Below, one piece after another: positions 53,815 through 63,461 of a DNA stretch of 64,000 nucleotides. The notes beneath the pieces are model-generated. The model was not told the origin of the DNA and did not search any database. It worked only from the letters and a program-made list of their open reading frames with translations. Made by a program: the position numbers and the translations under genes. Source of the DNA: CAWBCI01 sp963787195 (GTDB lineage Bacteria; Bacteroidota; Bacteroidia; Bacteroidales; JAGOPY01); assembly GCA_963787195.1 (NCBI GenBank), contig CAWBCI010000055.1:12137-76136 (forward strand). Reading direction: 5' to 3'. How positions within the stretch are numbered: position 1 is the first letter of the stretch; every line of letters begins with the position of its first letter.

Positions 53815-53925
53815 TTAAACAAGGGGCTGCAGCCCCTTGTTTAACTTTCGTGCTTTCTTCATCATTGCATCATAAGGTTTGGTATGAAAGTCGCTGCAGC
53901 CCCTTGTTAAGATTTCGTACTTTCT
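53815..53925. repeat. 30-bp perfect palindrome and adjoining partial copy
   Basis: TTAAACAAGGGGCTG at 53815-53829 is followed directly by its exact reverse complement to 53844. About 60 bases on, GCTGCAGCCCCTTGTTAAGA (53893 onward) repeats the right half together with the following TTTCGTACTTTCT. The region lies between the terminators of two convergent genes. It has no coding potential. Confidence 0.75.
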
Positions 53926-53943
53926 ATTTTATAGTCCAAAGAA

Positions 53944-53979
53944 AAAGGGACTGACAATTAATTGCCAGTCCCTTTAATA
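53944..53979 (-). terminator. Terminator of the lamin-tail/PKD gene
   Basis: AAAGGGACTG and CAGTCCCTTT form the stem, with TTTCTTT on the minus strand after it. Confidence 0.7.
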
Positions 53980-54004
53980 TTAAGGTAGATTAAAATCTTC
54001 TAGT

Positions 54005-56998
54005 TTATTTGATCATGAGTTTTTCCATCATGATTGTTTTGCCTGATTTATCCTGCAGACTTAGGATGTAAAATCCTTTTCCTTGCTGATTCAGGTCAAT
54101 ATTCGTAGTTCCTTTGCTGATAGAATTAGTATAAACGAGTTGACCGATAGCTGAATGTATTTTTAACACCAGATTTTCATCCATTCCGCTGGTCAGGTTA
54201 AATTGACCATTGCTTGGGTTAGGATACACTGCCACGCCTCCCTTGGCCACTTCTTCAATTCCAACCGGATCAACCTGGATATAGGCTTCTTTTGTCATAG
54301 TGTTGTTTCCGAATACATTACTAACAGTCAGGGTGACATCATAGGTTCCAAATGCATTATATTGGATGCTGGCTGGATTTTGAACGTTTGCTGTTCCCGG
54401 AACACCTCCATCGAAAGTCCACTCCCAACTGTCCGGACTATTAGTTGAAAGATCACTGAAATCGATTGTTTCTCCTTCATAAATAGTTGTGGTGTTTGCT
54501 GTAAAATCTGCTTCAGGAGCCAGACCCACATGAATATAATTTGATTTTTCCTCAGTTGAAGTACCGGCAGCATTGGATACATGCAGGGCTACATTATAAT
54601 CTCCTGCATTATTATACATAATTGCAGGTGGAACTTGTCCTACAAAGGAACCTGGATTTCCTCCCGGGAAAGTCCATATCCATTCGTCAGGGCCACCGCT
54701 TGAAAGGTCGGTGAAGCTAACAGTGCTGCCCGGGGTAATAATAGTATTGTCGGCTTCAAAATCAGCAGTGGGCCAATCGGCGCAGCCGGCTCCCGGAGAA
54801 GCATAGATTGTATCCCCATCAGTGTTGATTGCAGCGAATTCTATGGATACTGACCAGTTTGCAGCATCAGCATTATCCAGGGAAGGATCACAGAAACGCA
54901 GTGATGGTCCGTTGCCATCAGGTTGAGTTGGCCATGGGTCCGTGTCGTCATACATCACACTGTCCACAACCATGCCGAAGCTGTTCCTTAGCAGGATCAG
55001 TTCACCGCTGTTGCTAAGACCGCCTGTATAGCTATAAGCGGTTACACCGAAAGTATTCAGCATAGCCAGTGAGTCATAGGCAACCAGGATGTAATCACCC
55101 GGGTTCACATCCACATCCGGGAAGGTAAAGGTTACCCCATCCGAAAAATAATATCCATCAAGGTTAACCGTAATATTATCATTATTATACAGCTCGATGA
55201 ATTCCAGAGAATCGGTTCCGCTTTCAGGTGGATTATACATAATTTCAGTGATCACGATCTGTGGAATATAAATAGGTGCGACCACACTGAATATTCCACT
55301 GAGCCCTTCAGCATCCGAAACGAAATCGGTGATCCTTATCTGGCAATCGTCGCTAATTGTCTGGTTGGTAGGGATATTCCATGTCCAGCTTCCCTGATTC
55401 GCGGGAACTGATGCTGCCAGTACTGACCAGATGGGATTTCCTGATGAAGCATTGCTCGAAAGTTCGATCTTAACATTGGGCTGGGTATTCGATATAGTCC
55501 AGGTAATGTCATGGGCAGTTCCCTGTTCCCAGTAAACGCCAGCTACAGGTGAAGTAACATTGATAAGGGATACAATCGTAGTTCCGGTGATCTGAATCTC
55601 ATCAAGACTCCAGCGTCTTTGGCCACCGTCGCTGAGGTATTGGAATGCAATATGCACATCACTACTATTGATGCCTGAGAGGTCAATATCTCCGGATGAT
55701 ACCCACGAATCCGCTACAGAAGCTTTGTTGAAACTCAGTTCGGTCCAGTTTGCAAGTGTGGGATCCCCATCTGAATAATCTGTTGAATAGAATACTTTTA
55801 ATTCGGTGTCATCAGAACCGTATTTCCAGGCAGTCTGGAACACCATCATATCATTGGCATAATTGTTCAGGTTCAAGGAAGGAGAGATCAGCCAGTCGTT
55901 GCTGGGCTCACTTTCCCCATAACCGTTCATTTGAGCAAAATAGGTAGTTCCGAATGCTCCTCCGTAATTGACCACTGCCCAATCTTTATCACTGGCAACG
56001 CTGATAGCAGTCCAGCTTCCAAAGTCCCCTGTTTCAAAGTCATTCGTGTTGATCTCGGCAACAGTCGTCACCATGGCTGAAGGCGCTGTTCCGTCAGTTT
56101 TATAGTCAATATTTGATCCTGAATTGGTATAGGGATAAATCTGGAAATAATAGTCGGTTTCGCCATTTAACCTGTAAAAAGTACATGTTTGAGTTCCATA
56201 GGAGACGTTGAGTTGTCCTATGCCATCTGACAGGTCCGCATCATTAACTTCCGCTACACCGTCAACAGGAGCGACGATATTATTCTGGTCGCTGGCTTTA
56301 ATCAGGTAAGCGCTTGGTAACTGGGATCCCGTAGCATCAGTCCAGGTAACCGTTACCAGGAGTCCGTCAGCCGACACGTTGAAATCAATCGGATAATTCG
56401 AAGGTTCGGGTAAAATGGAACCTCCGAAAGATTGGTTTACGTTTATATCGCCTGGTGTTTCAGCAATAGGGCCTTCCCAGATGAATTCAGCATAAGTGGT
56501 GCCTGATCCTGAAAGTTGCAAGGATAGTCCTGCCGGTTCGGTACCTGCCTCAGATACTCCTATATCGGTTGATAATACTCCATCCGCGGGGCCTCCAACA
56601 CCTGTGAATGTGCCCTCATAACTCAGGAATTGACCTGGGATAAGAGTTTGCTGGTATGACAAAGCCATCCCGTCCGGAGATCCGTTTTGAATTCCAGAAA
56701 TTAGTTCATAAAAAAACGAAAAATTGCCTGACACAACACCGGGAACAAACTGATCAAGAGTGGTGGTAAAATATACTGCACCACTGGAACTGCTTCCATT
56801 ATATAAATCAACCTGGAAATCACTGAGAGTGTATGAACCGGCATTCTCGATTACGACTTCAATAAATTCTCCGACATCTGCTCCTCCGTTATCATAGTGT
56901 ATCTCATTAATCCATGCGTTTTGTGCCAGCAGGGTCACAGAGCTCAGGCACATGACTGATAGTATCAGTATTCTTAGTTTTTGGTAAATTTTTTTCAT
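54005..56998 (-). CDS. Multidomain secreted adhesin-like protein (lamin-tail, PKD, T9SS)
   Basis: The 997-residue protein has a signal peptide (cleavage after LLA, about residue 25). Domains follow in order: a first lamin-tail-like module (WINEIHYDNGGADVGEFIEV), an Fn3-like domain near 200-310, a choice-of-anchor J/MAM-like module (NDFETGDFGSW, 325-480), a Kre9-type Ser-Thr module (VTSPVAGVYWEQGTAHDITW), a second lamin-tail domain (VITEIMYNPPESGTDSLEFI), two PKD domains (with DEWIWTFPGG and DSWEWTFDGG), and a type A T9SS domain (VAVYPNPSNGQFNLTSG ... GKGFYILSLQDKSG ... EKLMIK). It is a surface or secreted protein, perhaps adhesive, with no enzyme motif seen. Confidence 0.85.
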   Translation of the reverse strand: MKKIYQKLRILILSVMCLSSVTLLAQNAWINEIHYDNGGADVGEFIEVVIENAGSYTLSDFQVDLYNGSSSSGAVYFTTTLDQFVPGVVSGNFSFFYELISGIQNGSPDGMALSYQQTLIPGQFLSYEGTFTGVGGPADGVLSTDIGVSEAGTEPAGLSLQLSGSGTTYAEFIWEGPIAETPGDINVNQSFGGSILPEPSNYPIDFNVSADGLLVTVTWTDATGSQLPSAYLIKASDQNNIVAPVDGVAEVNDADLSDGIGQLNVSYGTQTCTFYRLNGETDYYFQIYPYTNSGSNIDYKTDGTAPSAMVTTVAEINTNDFETGDFGSWTAISVASDKDWAVVNYGGAFGTTYFAQMNGYGESEPSNDWLISPSLNLNNYANDMMVFQTAWKYGSDDTELKVFYSTDYSDGDPTLANWTELSFNKASVADSWVSSGDIDLSGINSSDVHIAFQYLSDGGQRRWSLDEIQITGTTIVSLINVTSPVAGVYWEQGTAHDITWTISNTQPNVKIELSSNASSGNPIWSVLAASVPANQGSWTWNIPTNQTISDDCQIRITDFVSDAEGLSGIFSVVAPIYIPQIVITEIMYNPPESGTDSLEFIELYNNDNITVNLDGYYFSDGVTFTFPDVDVNPGDYILVAYDSLAMLNTFGVTAYSYTGGLSNSGELILLRNSFGMVVDSVMYDDTDPWPTQPDGNGPSLRFCDPSLDNADAANWSVSIEFAAINTDGDTIYASPGAGCADWPTADFEADNTIITPGSTVSFTDLSSGGPDEWIWTFPGGNPGSFVGQVPPAIMYNNAGDYNVALHVSNAAGTSTEEKSNYIHVGLAPEADFTANTTTIYEGETIDFSDLSTNSPDSWEWTFDGGVPGTANVQNPASIQYNAFGTYDVTLTVSNVFGNNTMTKEAYIQVDPVGIEEVAKGGVAVYPNPSNGQFNLTSGMDENLVLKIHSAIGQLVYTNSISKGTTNIDLNQQGKGFYILSLQDKSGKTIMMEKLMIK

Positions 56999-57270
56999 AA
57001 AAGTTAATTTTGATTTTTTCTAATTAAACGGTTTGTCTTCAATGTCCAAAGTTGCAAAAAAAAACGCAGAAATGGGCCATTTCGGGATTATCTATTTGTT
57101 AACAATCCGGATTTTTTTAAAACATTGAAGTGAATCTTATATGTTTGTTATTCAACAATATTGCATTAAATATTTAATATGAGGCTATTAAATAATATAG
57201 ATCATTAGAAATTGCAGCAAAATGTTTTTTGAGTGGAGATAATTTATTAAAATGCTGAGGCAAAATTATA

Positions 57271-57702
57271 TTATTCTGACATGTATTTTTGACCTTTCGA
57301 CTTAAGAATTATCAGAAATGATTCAGGAATGGCTGTGATTTTTCTTGATTCATAATTAAAGGCAATCAGCCGGGTATTTCCTGAAATAACAAGAGCATTG
57401 TCCATTGTTCGCCTGACTTCATAATTCATTATAAACGAAATCTTTGTGAAGTCCCGAATTATAATATCAACAGTCAGGATATCATCCATAAAAACTTCTT
57501 TATGGTATTTTACAAAGGCTTCAGTGAGTATGATCCCGCTGTCATTGCCAATTTTTTTCTCGGAGCACTGTAAGATTTTAAGGCATTTCAACCTGGCGTC
57601 CTGGAAAATCACCAGGGCCCTTTCATTTCCCATATGCCCGCCGTAGTTGATGTCGTCAACTTTGACCTCGTAAGTGGAAATTGCCTGAAAAGTATATTCC
57701 AT
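57271..57702 (-). CDS. Hotdog-fold acyl-CoA thioesterase
   Basis: The 143-residue 4HBT/YbgC-type protein has the family's N-terminal YEVKVDDINYGGHMGNERAL, where Asp in the D.N..GH block is the expected catalytic residue, and EVFMDDILTVDIIIRDFTKI. It cleaves acyl-CoA thioesters, with unknown chain preference. The length is typical. It is a lone minus-strand gene. Confidence 0.82.
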   Translation of the reverse strand: MEYTFQAISTYEVKVDDINYGGHMGNERALVIFQDARLKCLKILQCSEKKIGNDSGIILTEAFVKYHKEVFMDDILTVDIIIRDFTKISFIMNYEVRRTMDNALVISGNTRLIAFNYESRKITAIPESFLIILKSKGQKYMSE

Positions 57703-57841
57703 TATTTATTTTTTAGCAGCTTCAAAAATAAACAAATGAAACTTTAGCGATTTGAATTTTCGCCAGCATTTGCATCAATTATTTTTTAAGATTAATTATC
57801 CCTGGAATATTACGGAAAAACTTTCCTTATCAAAGTTTAGC

Positions 57842-59226
57842 TCAAGGACTTATCATGCCCCCGCCCGAAGTTGTATTATAAAGACCCACAGCTGGAGCAG
57901 CAAGACTGGTATTGATGTTGTCGAATATGTTTAAAGATATTGTCGGAGCAGGCAAAAAACCACTTAAAGAGTAGTCTATGTCTGGAGAAATGCTTCCTGA
58001 CCTTCGGTTCTGACTGATATCATTATGGCTTATAATAGGATCACAGTTAAGAATCCAGATCCCTGCCGGCTGATTTCCCAAGGGGCCGGTATTACTGTGG
58101 ATATGGTTGGAAGTAATGGCTACTCTCTTGGAAGAACCTAATGAATAACATCTGATCCCTGCTTCGTAATTGTAATTAATATTATTTCCGATTATGGATG
58201 GCTGGGTATTGGGTTCAATCCAGATACCACATTCGTTCAGATATATATCATTGGCGATGATCCTTGGTTCGGCATAACCGATCAAATAGATCCCCTTGCC
58301 CCCGCCGTTATAGCTTGTATGCCCTATCACATTGTCATCAATAGTGGGCTCTGCAGGCTTGCCTATTATTCCGGTGAGAAAAATTCCGAAGTTGACATTA
58401 TTGTCAATAATATTATTGCTGATGGTAGGGGAGCTGTTTTCACAACGTATCCCGCCTGAAGCATTCCGGAGTATTTTATTGGCAATAAACCAACCCATAC
58501 TGAAAGAGAGTGATTCTGGAGTGGCTAAATTATTGATTCCCCAGCCAGTGCAGTCCAGAATCTCATTCTCCTTGATCCAGGGTTCAGCATTCATAATATA
58601 TATCCCATCCGCATTATCGATATTAGTCCTGGTTATAATATTATGCAGAATAAATGGGGAAGTGCCAATACAAGTAATACCCTGGGTGATGTAAGAAATT
58701 CTCAATTAAACAACTGTCGGCGCCAAATACGGCACCATTAATAGTACAGGAATATTTTCCGGATCCTCGCAGATCGACAAAACTCTGACAGAGCACTCCC
58801 CCTGACTCATTATATACACCTGGCATCACCCTGACCAGGTATTGGTTGCTTGAGCTGGGTAAATGCAGGCATTGATGGCAAGCCTGGATAGAATGTGAAA
58901 TCTCCCCCGGCTTGTGCCACTGTAACAACATTTTGATAATGCGTATTCAGTGCTGCCGTCATCTGTACTGTCGCATCAGGAAACCGGTAACCATTACTGG
59001 CATTGATCCGCCCGTTCACATCTAACTTAGTCTGGGGATGGGTCGTGCCTATCCCGATATTCCCATCATCCCTGATAAATATTGTGGTGTCTGGTGTTGT
59101 GTTGGTAGTGATTAAAGTTGAAGTGGCACCTGTATTTCCGCTTCCCTTTATCTCTACTTGTGCCCTCACAAAATTATGCCCGGCTAATACTATCAGTCCG
59201 GCAATTAAAACATATGAAGTTTTCAT
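57842..59226 (-). pseudogene. Right-handed beta-helix protein split by two frameshifts
   Basis: Three overlapping minus-strand frames join into one protein. The first (59226 down) has a signal peptide (MKTSYVLIAGLIVLAGHNFV), then the tail-fibre-like IGIGTTHPQTKLDVNGRI and VAQAGGDFT. The second (around 58900-58690) continues with SIQACHQCLHLPSSSNQYLV, RVMPGVYNESGG and GADSCLIE. The third (58705 down) has ISYITQGITCIGTSPFILHN and NosD/parallel-beta-helix repeats to the end at 57842. One extra T near 58887-58892 and one extra base near 58694-58700 separate the frames. No T9SS domain is present. It is either a decayed secreted protein or an assembly artefact. Confidence 0.75.
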
Positions 59227-59229
59227 GAA

Positions 59230-59414
59230 ACCCTCCTATTTTGAATTGGTGAAAAATCCTTTATGTTGCTGTCTTGTTTCCTAATAAACCCGGACAGTAG
59301 AGAGGCTAAGAAGGGGAGCAGGGTTCGATGCTGAAATTTTGAGTGGAACGCTGTCTTTTTATTACGAAAATTAATAATCAAATTTAATAAAATACCATAT
59401 GATAATCAAGTAGT
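59230..59414. other. Intergenic, nothing recognised
   Basis: About 185 AT-rich bases lie upstream of the split beta-helix gene. I see no ORF or structured element before the repeat that starts at 59415. Confidence 0.4.
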
Positions 59415-59582
59415 TTAATCAATGAGACTCAAATTTTAATACGAAGCGAGAAAAATTCCTTAGTCGAATTGATCCCGAAATGAGGAATCCTTTTTCGGGG
59501 TCTTCCGGGATTAAATTTCCTGTCTCTTGAGAGGAATAAGAGATATTCCTTTTAGATACCCCGCTGCAGTGGGGTAGTTCAT
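59415..59582. repeat. Dispersed ~170-bp repeat, copy C
   Basis: TTTAATCAATGAGACTC to GCTGCAGTGGGGTAG matches copy A (5217-5385) almost end to end, including GTCTCTTGAGAGGAATAAGA. The main hairpin (GATCCCGAA / TTCGGGGTC) has changed loop bases. The repeat reaches the stop codon of the HTH gene. Confidence 0.75.
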
Positions 59583-60589
59583 TTATTTAAGCCAACTTTA
59601 TCCTTGAATTTTTCAATATTCTGTACCAGGCGATTAAAGAAGCGGTTTCTCTCTTTGTCTCCCACACTGCTTATCAGCATGGATTTCTTCATTAAACCAT
59701 GGAAAAATTGCTCAACGCTTTCGCAAAACTGGGGTTCACTGGTTACAAGAAGGCTGGCCACGTTATATGTTAAGTAGGTATATTTAATTCCATCAATACA
59801 GACAAAGATTGTATTATCATTCAGAACGACTTCATTTTCATATATTTTATAAGAATCAGGGATGCCTTCAGGAGGGGTGCCATAAATAAATTTCATGCCG
59901 AGTTCGGCTTGTTTCTGAATATGACGTATCCATTGTTCAAGCCTTTCACAAAGAATATGAATATCATCCTTATTTTTAAAAAGTCCTGAAACCCAATAAT
60001 ATTCTATTTGACGCAGGATAATATTAAAAGTGTCCTGGTTCCATATTTCTGAGGTCGGCAATGTGTTCGCTACTGCCAGGATTTTTTCACCTACTTCTTT
60101 TATATCACTATTGTAATCTTCGATAGAAAAGAGTTTTTCTTCATGTTCCGGAAACTGGAAAAGGGTTTTTTCCCAGAAAAACATTTTAAAAGCGGCAATT
60201 TCCGGAAATTGAAAATAATGAAAAATCGGAGGATCTTTCGCACCGTAAATGATCTCTTTTTGATTTGCAGCTTTGATCCTCTTCAGGTCTTGCAGGATTA
60301 TATTCAGCCAGTCTGCCATGTGAAGCTTATTGCTTTCGACTGGAAAATACTTAAAGCTGAGATTATTCTTAGTTACATTGAGAACTGTATCGAGGGAAAT
60401 GTCGAATTCCTTGCTAAGAATCTGGATTTCATTAAAAGTCAACTCCTTTTCCCCGCGGATTCTACGGTAGGCACTGTCATAACTGATTCCCAGAAGTTCC
60501 GAAATTTCATGCACATAAGATATGTTCGGAGCTATTTTGGTCCGAATCATATGGAAAAAAATCTTTTGGGTTGAGGATATCTGGTTCAC
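59579..60589 (-). CDS. HTH-type regulator of Bacteroidota type
   Basis: The 336-residue protein begins with a helix-turn-helix domain: VHEISELLGISYDSAYRRIR with GEKELTFNEIQILSKEFDIS (about residues 26-67), the XRE/phage-repressor-like arrangement. The long C-terminal part (70-336) has no membrane segment and no recognised enzyme or ligand domain. Similar HTH plus long helical proteins are common in Bacteroidota, with unknown signals. It is a single gene, and nothing around it shows what it controls. The divergent MFS gene is a possible target. Confidence 0.75.
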   Translation of the reverse strand: MNQISSTQKIFFHMIRTKIAPNISYVHEISELLGISYDSAYRRIRGEKELTFNEIQILSKEFDISLDTVLNVTKNNLSFKYFPVESNKLHMADWLNIILQDLKRIKAANQKEIIYGAKDPPIFHYFQFPEIAAFKMFFWEKTLFQFPEHEEKLFSIEDYNSDIKEVGEKILAVANTLPTSEIWNQDTFNIILRQIEYYWVSGLFKNKDDIHILCERLEQWIRHIQKQAELGMKFIYGTPPEGIPDSYKIYENEVVLNDNTIFVCIDGIKYTYLTYNVASLLVTSEPQFCESVEQFFHGLMKKSMLISSVGDKERNRFFNRLVQNIEKFKDKVGLNK

Positions 60590-60798
60590 TGGTTAATAAT
60601 AACACTTAGCTGGCTAAAGATAAAACATATATGTGAAAAAACCAAATATTTATTTTAAGATTTTTAAAAGCGAAACTGCTGATAATGAAATAATAATATA
60701 ATTGTATAAAGGAACCTCATGCAATATCATAGTGGTATTGTTATTTGTGATCCGGCATTTCTTTTTAAATTTCCTAATTTCGATTAAAATTCCCCTAC

Positions 60799-61968
60799 AT
60801 GCCTCAAGCTTCAAAACCACTTTATCTGCATCGTGACCTGATGATAGTCTTTATGGTCACATTGATTGCGGTCATGGGCGTGACTTCAATATCCCCGGTT
60901 TTTCCCCTTATCAGGAAGGTATTCGGGATTACGGCTGGACAGGTGGGATTGTTGATTACAGCTTTCACGCTTCCCGGAATTTTTCTTTCCCCCGTTTTAG
61001 GAATAATGGCTGATCGTTTTGGCAGGAAAAAAGTCCTGGTACCCTCGCTAATTCTTTTTTCAATAGCCGGAACAACCTGTGCATATATGAAGGATTTTGA
61101 CTGGCTTTTATTTTTTCGTTTCCTGCAAGGGACCGGGGCAGCTGCCATCGGAGCCTTGAATATTACCCTTATAGGCGATCTGTACACAGGGAAGGAAAGG
61201 GCTACAGCCATGGGCTATAATGCAAGCGTTTTAAGTTTTGGTACCGCCAGCTATCCCCTTATTGGCGGTGGATTAGCTGCAATCGCCTGGTATTTTCCAT
61301 TTTTTCTTTCAATACTGGCTCTACCGGTGGGATTGTTGGTTTTGTTTTCACTGAAAAATCCGGAACCATCTAAAGGCGAAGCTTTTGGTAAATATTTAAA
61401 GGAAGTATTGCAAAGTCTCCTCAATTCAACAGTAGCCGGGCTCTTTTTACTCAGTATCCTGACTTTCATTCTATTGTATGGCTCATTTTTAACCTATCTG
61501 CCAATCTTACTTTACGATAAATTTGATATTCCGCCATACCAGATCGGAATTATTCTATCCTTTGCCTCTGTTACTACGGCCATCACTTCCTCCCAGCTAG
61601 GTAAATTGTCGGCAAAGTATAGCTATAAAAGTATGCTGAATATCGTTTATGGATTTTATATATTGTCGATGCTTATCATTCCATGGATACATTCAATATG
61701 GTGGATGCTTCTTCCTTCTGCCATTTTTGGAGCTGCACAGGGCATCAATATTCCGGTTCTTCAGACCATGCTGGCAAATCATGCACCCCTGCAATATCGG
61801 GCTGCATTTATGTCGGCAAACGGGATGGTGCTGAGACTTGGACAAACCCTCGGACCTGTTCTCATGGGGGCCGCCTATCTGGTTGCAGGCATTTCTGCAG
61901 CTTTTTATGCAGGCGCGCTGACAGCCGTGATAATGGTTATAGTTGTAGTATTAATGATAGGAAAGTAA
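60799..61968 (+). CDS. MFS transporter
   Basis: The 389-residue protein has twelve predicted helices. The loop between helices 2 and 3 has the MFS signature GIMADRFGRKKVLVPSLILF, and helix 5 has the antiporter-like GPVLMGAAYLV counterpart in the second half. DHA1/Bcr-type drug exporters are the closest kind. The substrate is unknown. It is divergent from the HTH regulator about 210 bp away, as is typical of regulator-exporter pairs. A terminator follows at 62061-62098. Confidence 0.88.
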   Translation: MPQASKPLYLHRDLMIVFMVTLIAVMGVTSISPVFPLIRKVFGITAGQVGLLITAFTLPGIFLSPVLGIMADRFGRKKVLVPSLILFSIAGTTCAYMKDFDWLLFFRFLQGTGAAAIGALNITLIGDLYTGKERATAMGYNASVLSFGTASYPLIGGGLAAIAWYFPFFLSILALPVGLLVLFSLKNPEPSKGEAFGKYLKEVLQSLLNSTVAGLFLLSILTFILLYGSFLTYLPILLYDKFDIPPYQIGIILSFASVTTAITSSQLGKLSAKYSYKSMLNIVYGFYILSMLIIPWIHSIWWMLLPSAIFGAAQGINIPVLQTMLANHAPLQYRAAFMSANGMVLRLGQTLGPVLMGAAYLVAGISAAFYAGALTAVIMVIVVVLMIGK

Positions 61969-62378
61969 ATGGAGTCATGCAGATCAAGAAACTGATATGC
62001 AGTTATGAGAATTAAAGCCAGCCAGTAATAAATATTGTATTTGGCCTAATTGGAAAGCAAAAAAACCCGTCCGACATCTATATATGTCGGACGAGTTTTT
62101 GATTGCCGGCTGTTGACTGAAAACTGCCGGCTGAATGTGGAGCTGGAGGCTCCAACTGGTATTTTATATACCATCTGATATTATTCTGTTTATAATAGAT
62201 ATTTAGGAATAGGTATCCGAATAGATCACATACCACAGTGTAGTGGAAAATATTAAATAGTATAAACTTAATGCTTCACCTTGATCATTATACACAACCT
62301 TGTCTCAATTCTACAATCATTTTAAAAGTATCGAGTATTAAAGCAAAAAAAAATTATATTTTTACATCAAATTATTTA
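61969..62378. other. Junction region before the methyltransferase/ATPase locus
   Basis: After the terminator there is a short repeated text (GCCGGCTG appears twice, 62104-62135, with TTGACTGAAAACT between) and AGCTGGAGGCTCCAACT. From about 62160 the composition turns strongly AT-rich. No gene is credible here. It marks the change from core sequence to the putative island. Confidence 0.45.
62061..62098 (+). terminator. Terminator of the MFS gene
   Basis: CGTCCGACAT and ATGTCGGACG form a perfect 10-bp stem, with A residues before and T residues after, so it can work on both strands. Confidence 0.85.
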
Positions 62379-63461
62379 ATGAACAAAATCAATCTATCAG
62401 ATTTTCCGTCTACAAGATACCAAGGTAGTAAACGCAAAATACTTCCTTGGATACATTCTGCCATCAAAGAACTAAAATTTGAGACAGCTCTTGATGCTTT
62501 TGGAGGAAGTTCATCTGTAAGCTACCTCTTAAAGAAAATGAAGAAATCAGTCACTTATAATGATAAGCTGCATTTTAACTATATTATTGGCAAGGCAATT
62601 ATTGAAAATAGCAACACAATTCTAACGAGGAGGAAATATCAAATTTATTGATTAAGAAACAGAATATAAATTACCCTGACTTTATTCAAAAAGAGTTTCA
62701 AGGAATATATTACTTACAAGAAGAAAACGAATGGCTTGATATGGTTACATCTAACATTGATAATATGAACCATAATCAAGTTGATATTCTCCAATATAAG
62801 AAAAGTTTAGCTTCGTATGCTTTATTTCAATCTTGTATAATAAAACGACCATTCAATTTATTCCATAGGCGAAACCTAAATTTAAGGACGGCTAATGTTG
62901 AAAGAAATTTTGGTAATAAAGCTACATGGGATAGGTCGTTTCAAGAATATATGATGAAATTTGCTAATGAGGCTAATTCTGTGTCAGATTTTGGAAAAAA
63001 ATGTTATTCTACAAATCAGTCAGCTTTAGATATATATTCTATATGGTTATGATTTGGTATACCTTGATCCACCTTATCTGAGAAAGGATGGTGACCAACG
63101 TATCATCCAATTATCTGCGGTGTTACCATTTTCTTGAAGGACTATCCAATTATGGAGATTGGGAAAAATTAATTGATTTTAAGACTGTAAATCTTCGATT
63201 CAAGAATGATTATCAGTACGAATGATTTTTCTCCTGCCTCTGTTCATGAAACCTATGAAAATTTAATTTCAAAATACAAGAATAGTATAATTGTATTATC
63301 TTATAAAAAGGGTGGAGTGCCCTCTATAGAATTCTTAGAGAGTTTGGTAGAAAAAAGTCAAGGGTAACGTCCACATGGTAAGTATGCATTATAAATATGC
63401 TCTTAATCACCAGAATGGAAATGCAAAAATGAACAGGGAATTTTTAATAATTGGCATCTGA
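62379..63461 (+). pseudogene. D12-class adenine-specific DNA methyltransferase with multiple frameshifts
   Basis: Joined across frames, the product has the motifs of the Dam/D12 family: FPSTRYQGSKRKILPWIHSA, the SAM site DAFGGSSSVSYLL (motif I), YNDKLHFNYIIGKAI, and YGYDLVYLDPPYLRKDGDQ with the catalytic DPPY (motif IV). Later come YHFLEGLSNYGDWEKLIDF, STNDFSPASVHETYE, and an end in HQNGNAKMNREFLIIGI. I count five frame changes: near 62626, 63040, 63100, 63205 and 63355. As read, no functional enzyme can be made. Its stop overlaps the next ATG (TGATG). Decay or sequence errors are both possible. Confidence 0.75.
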
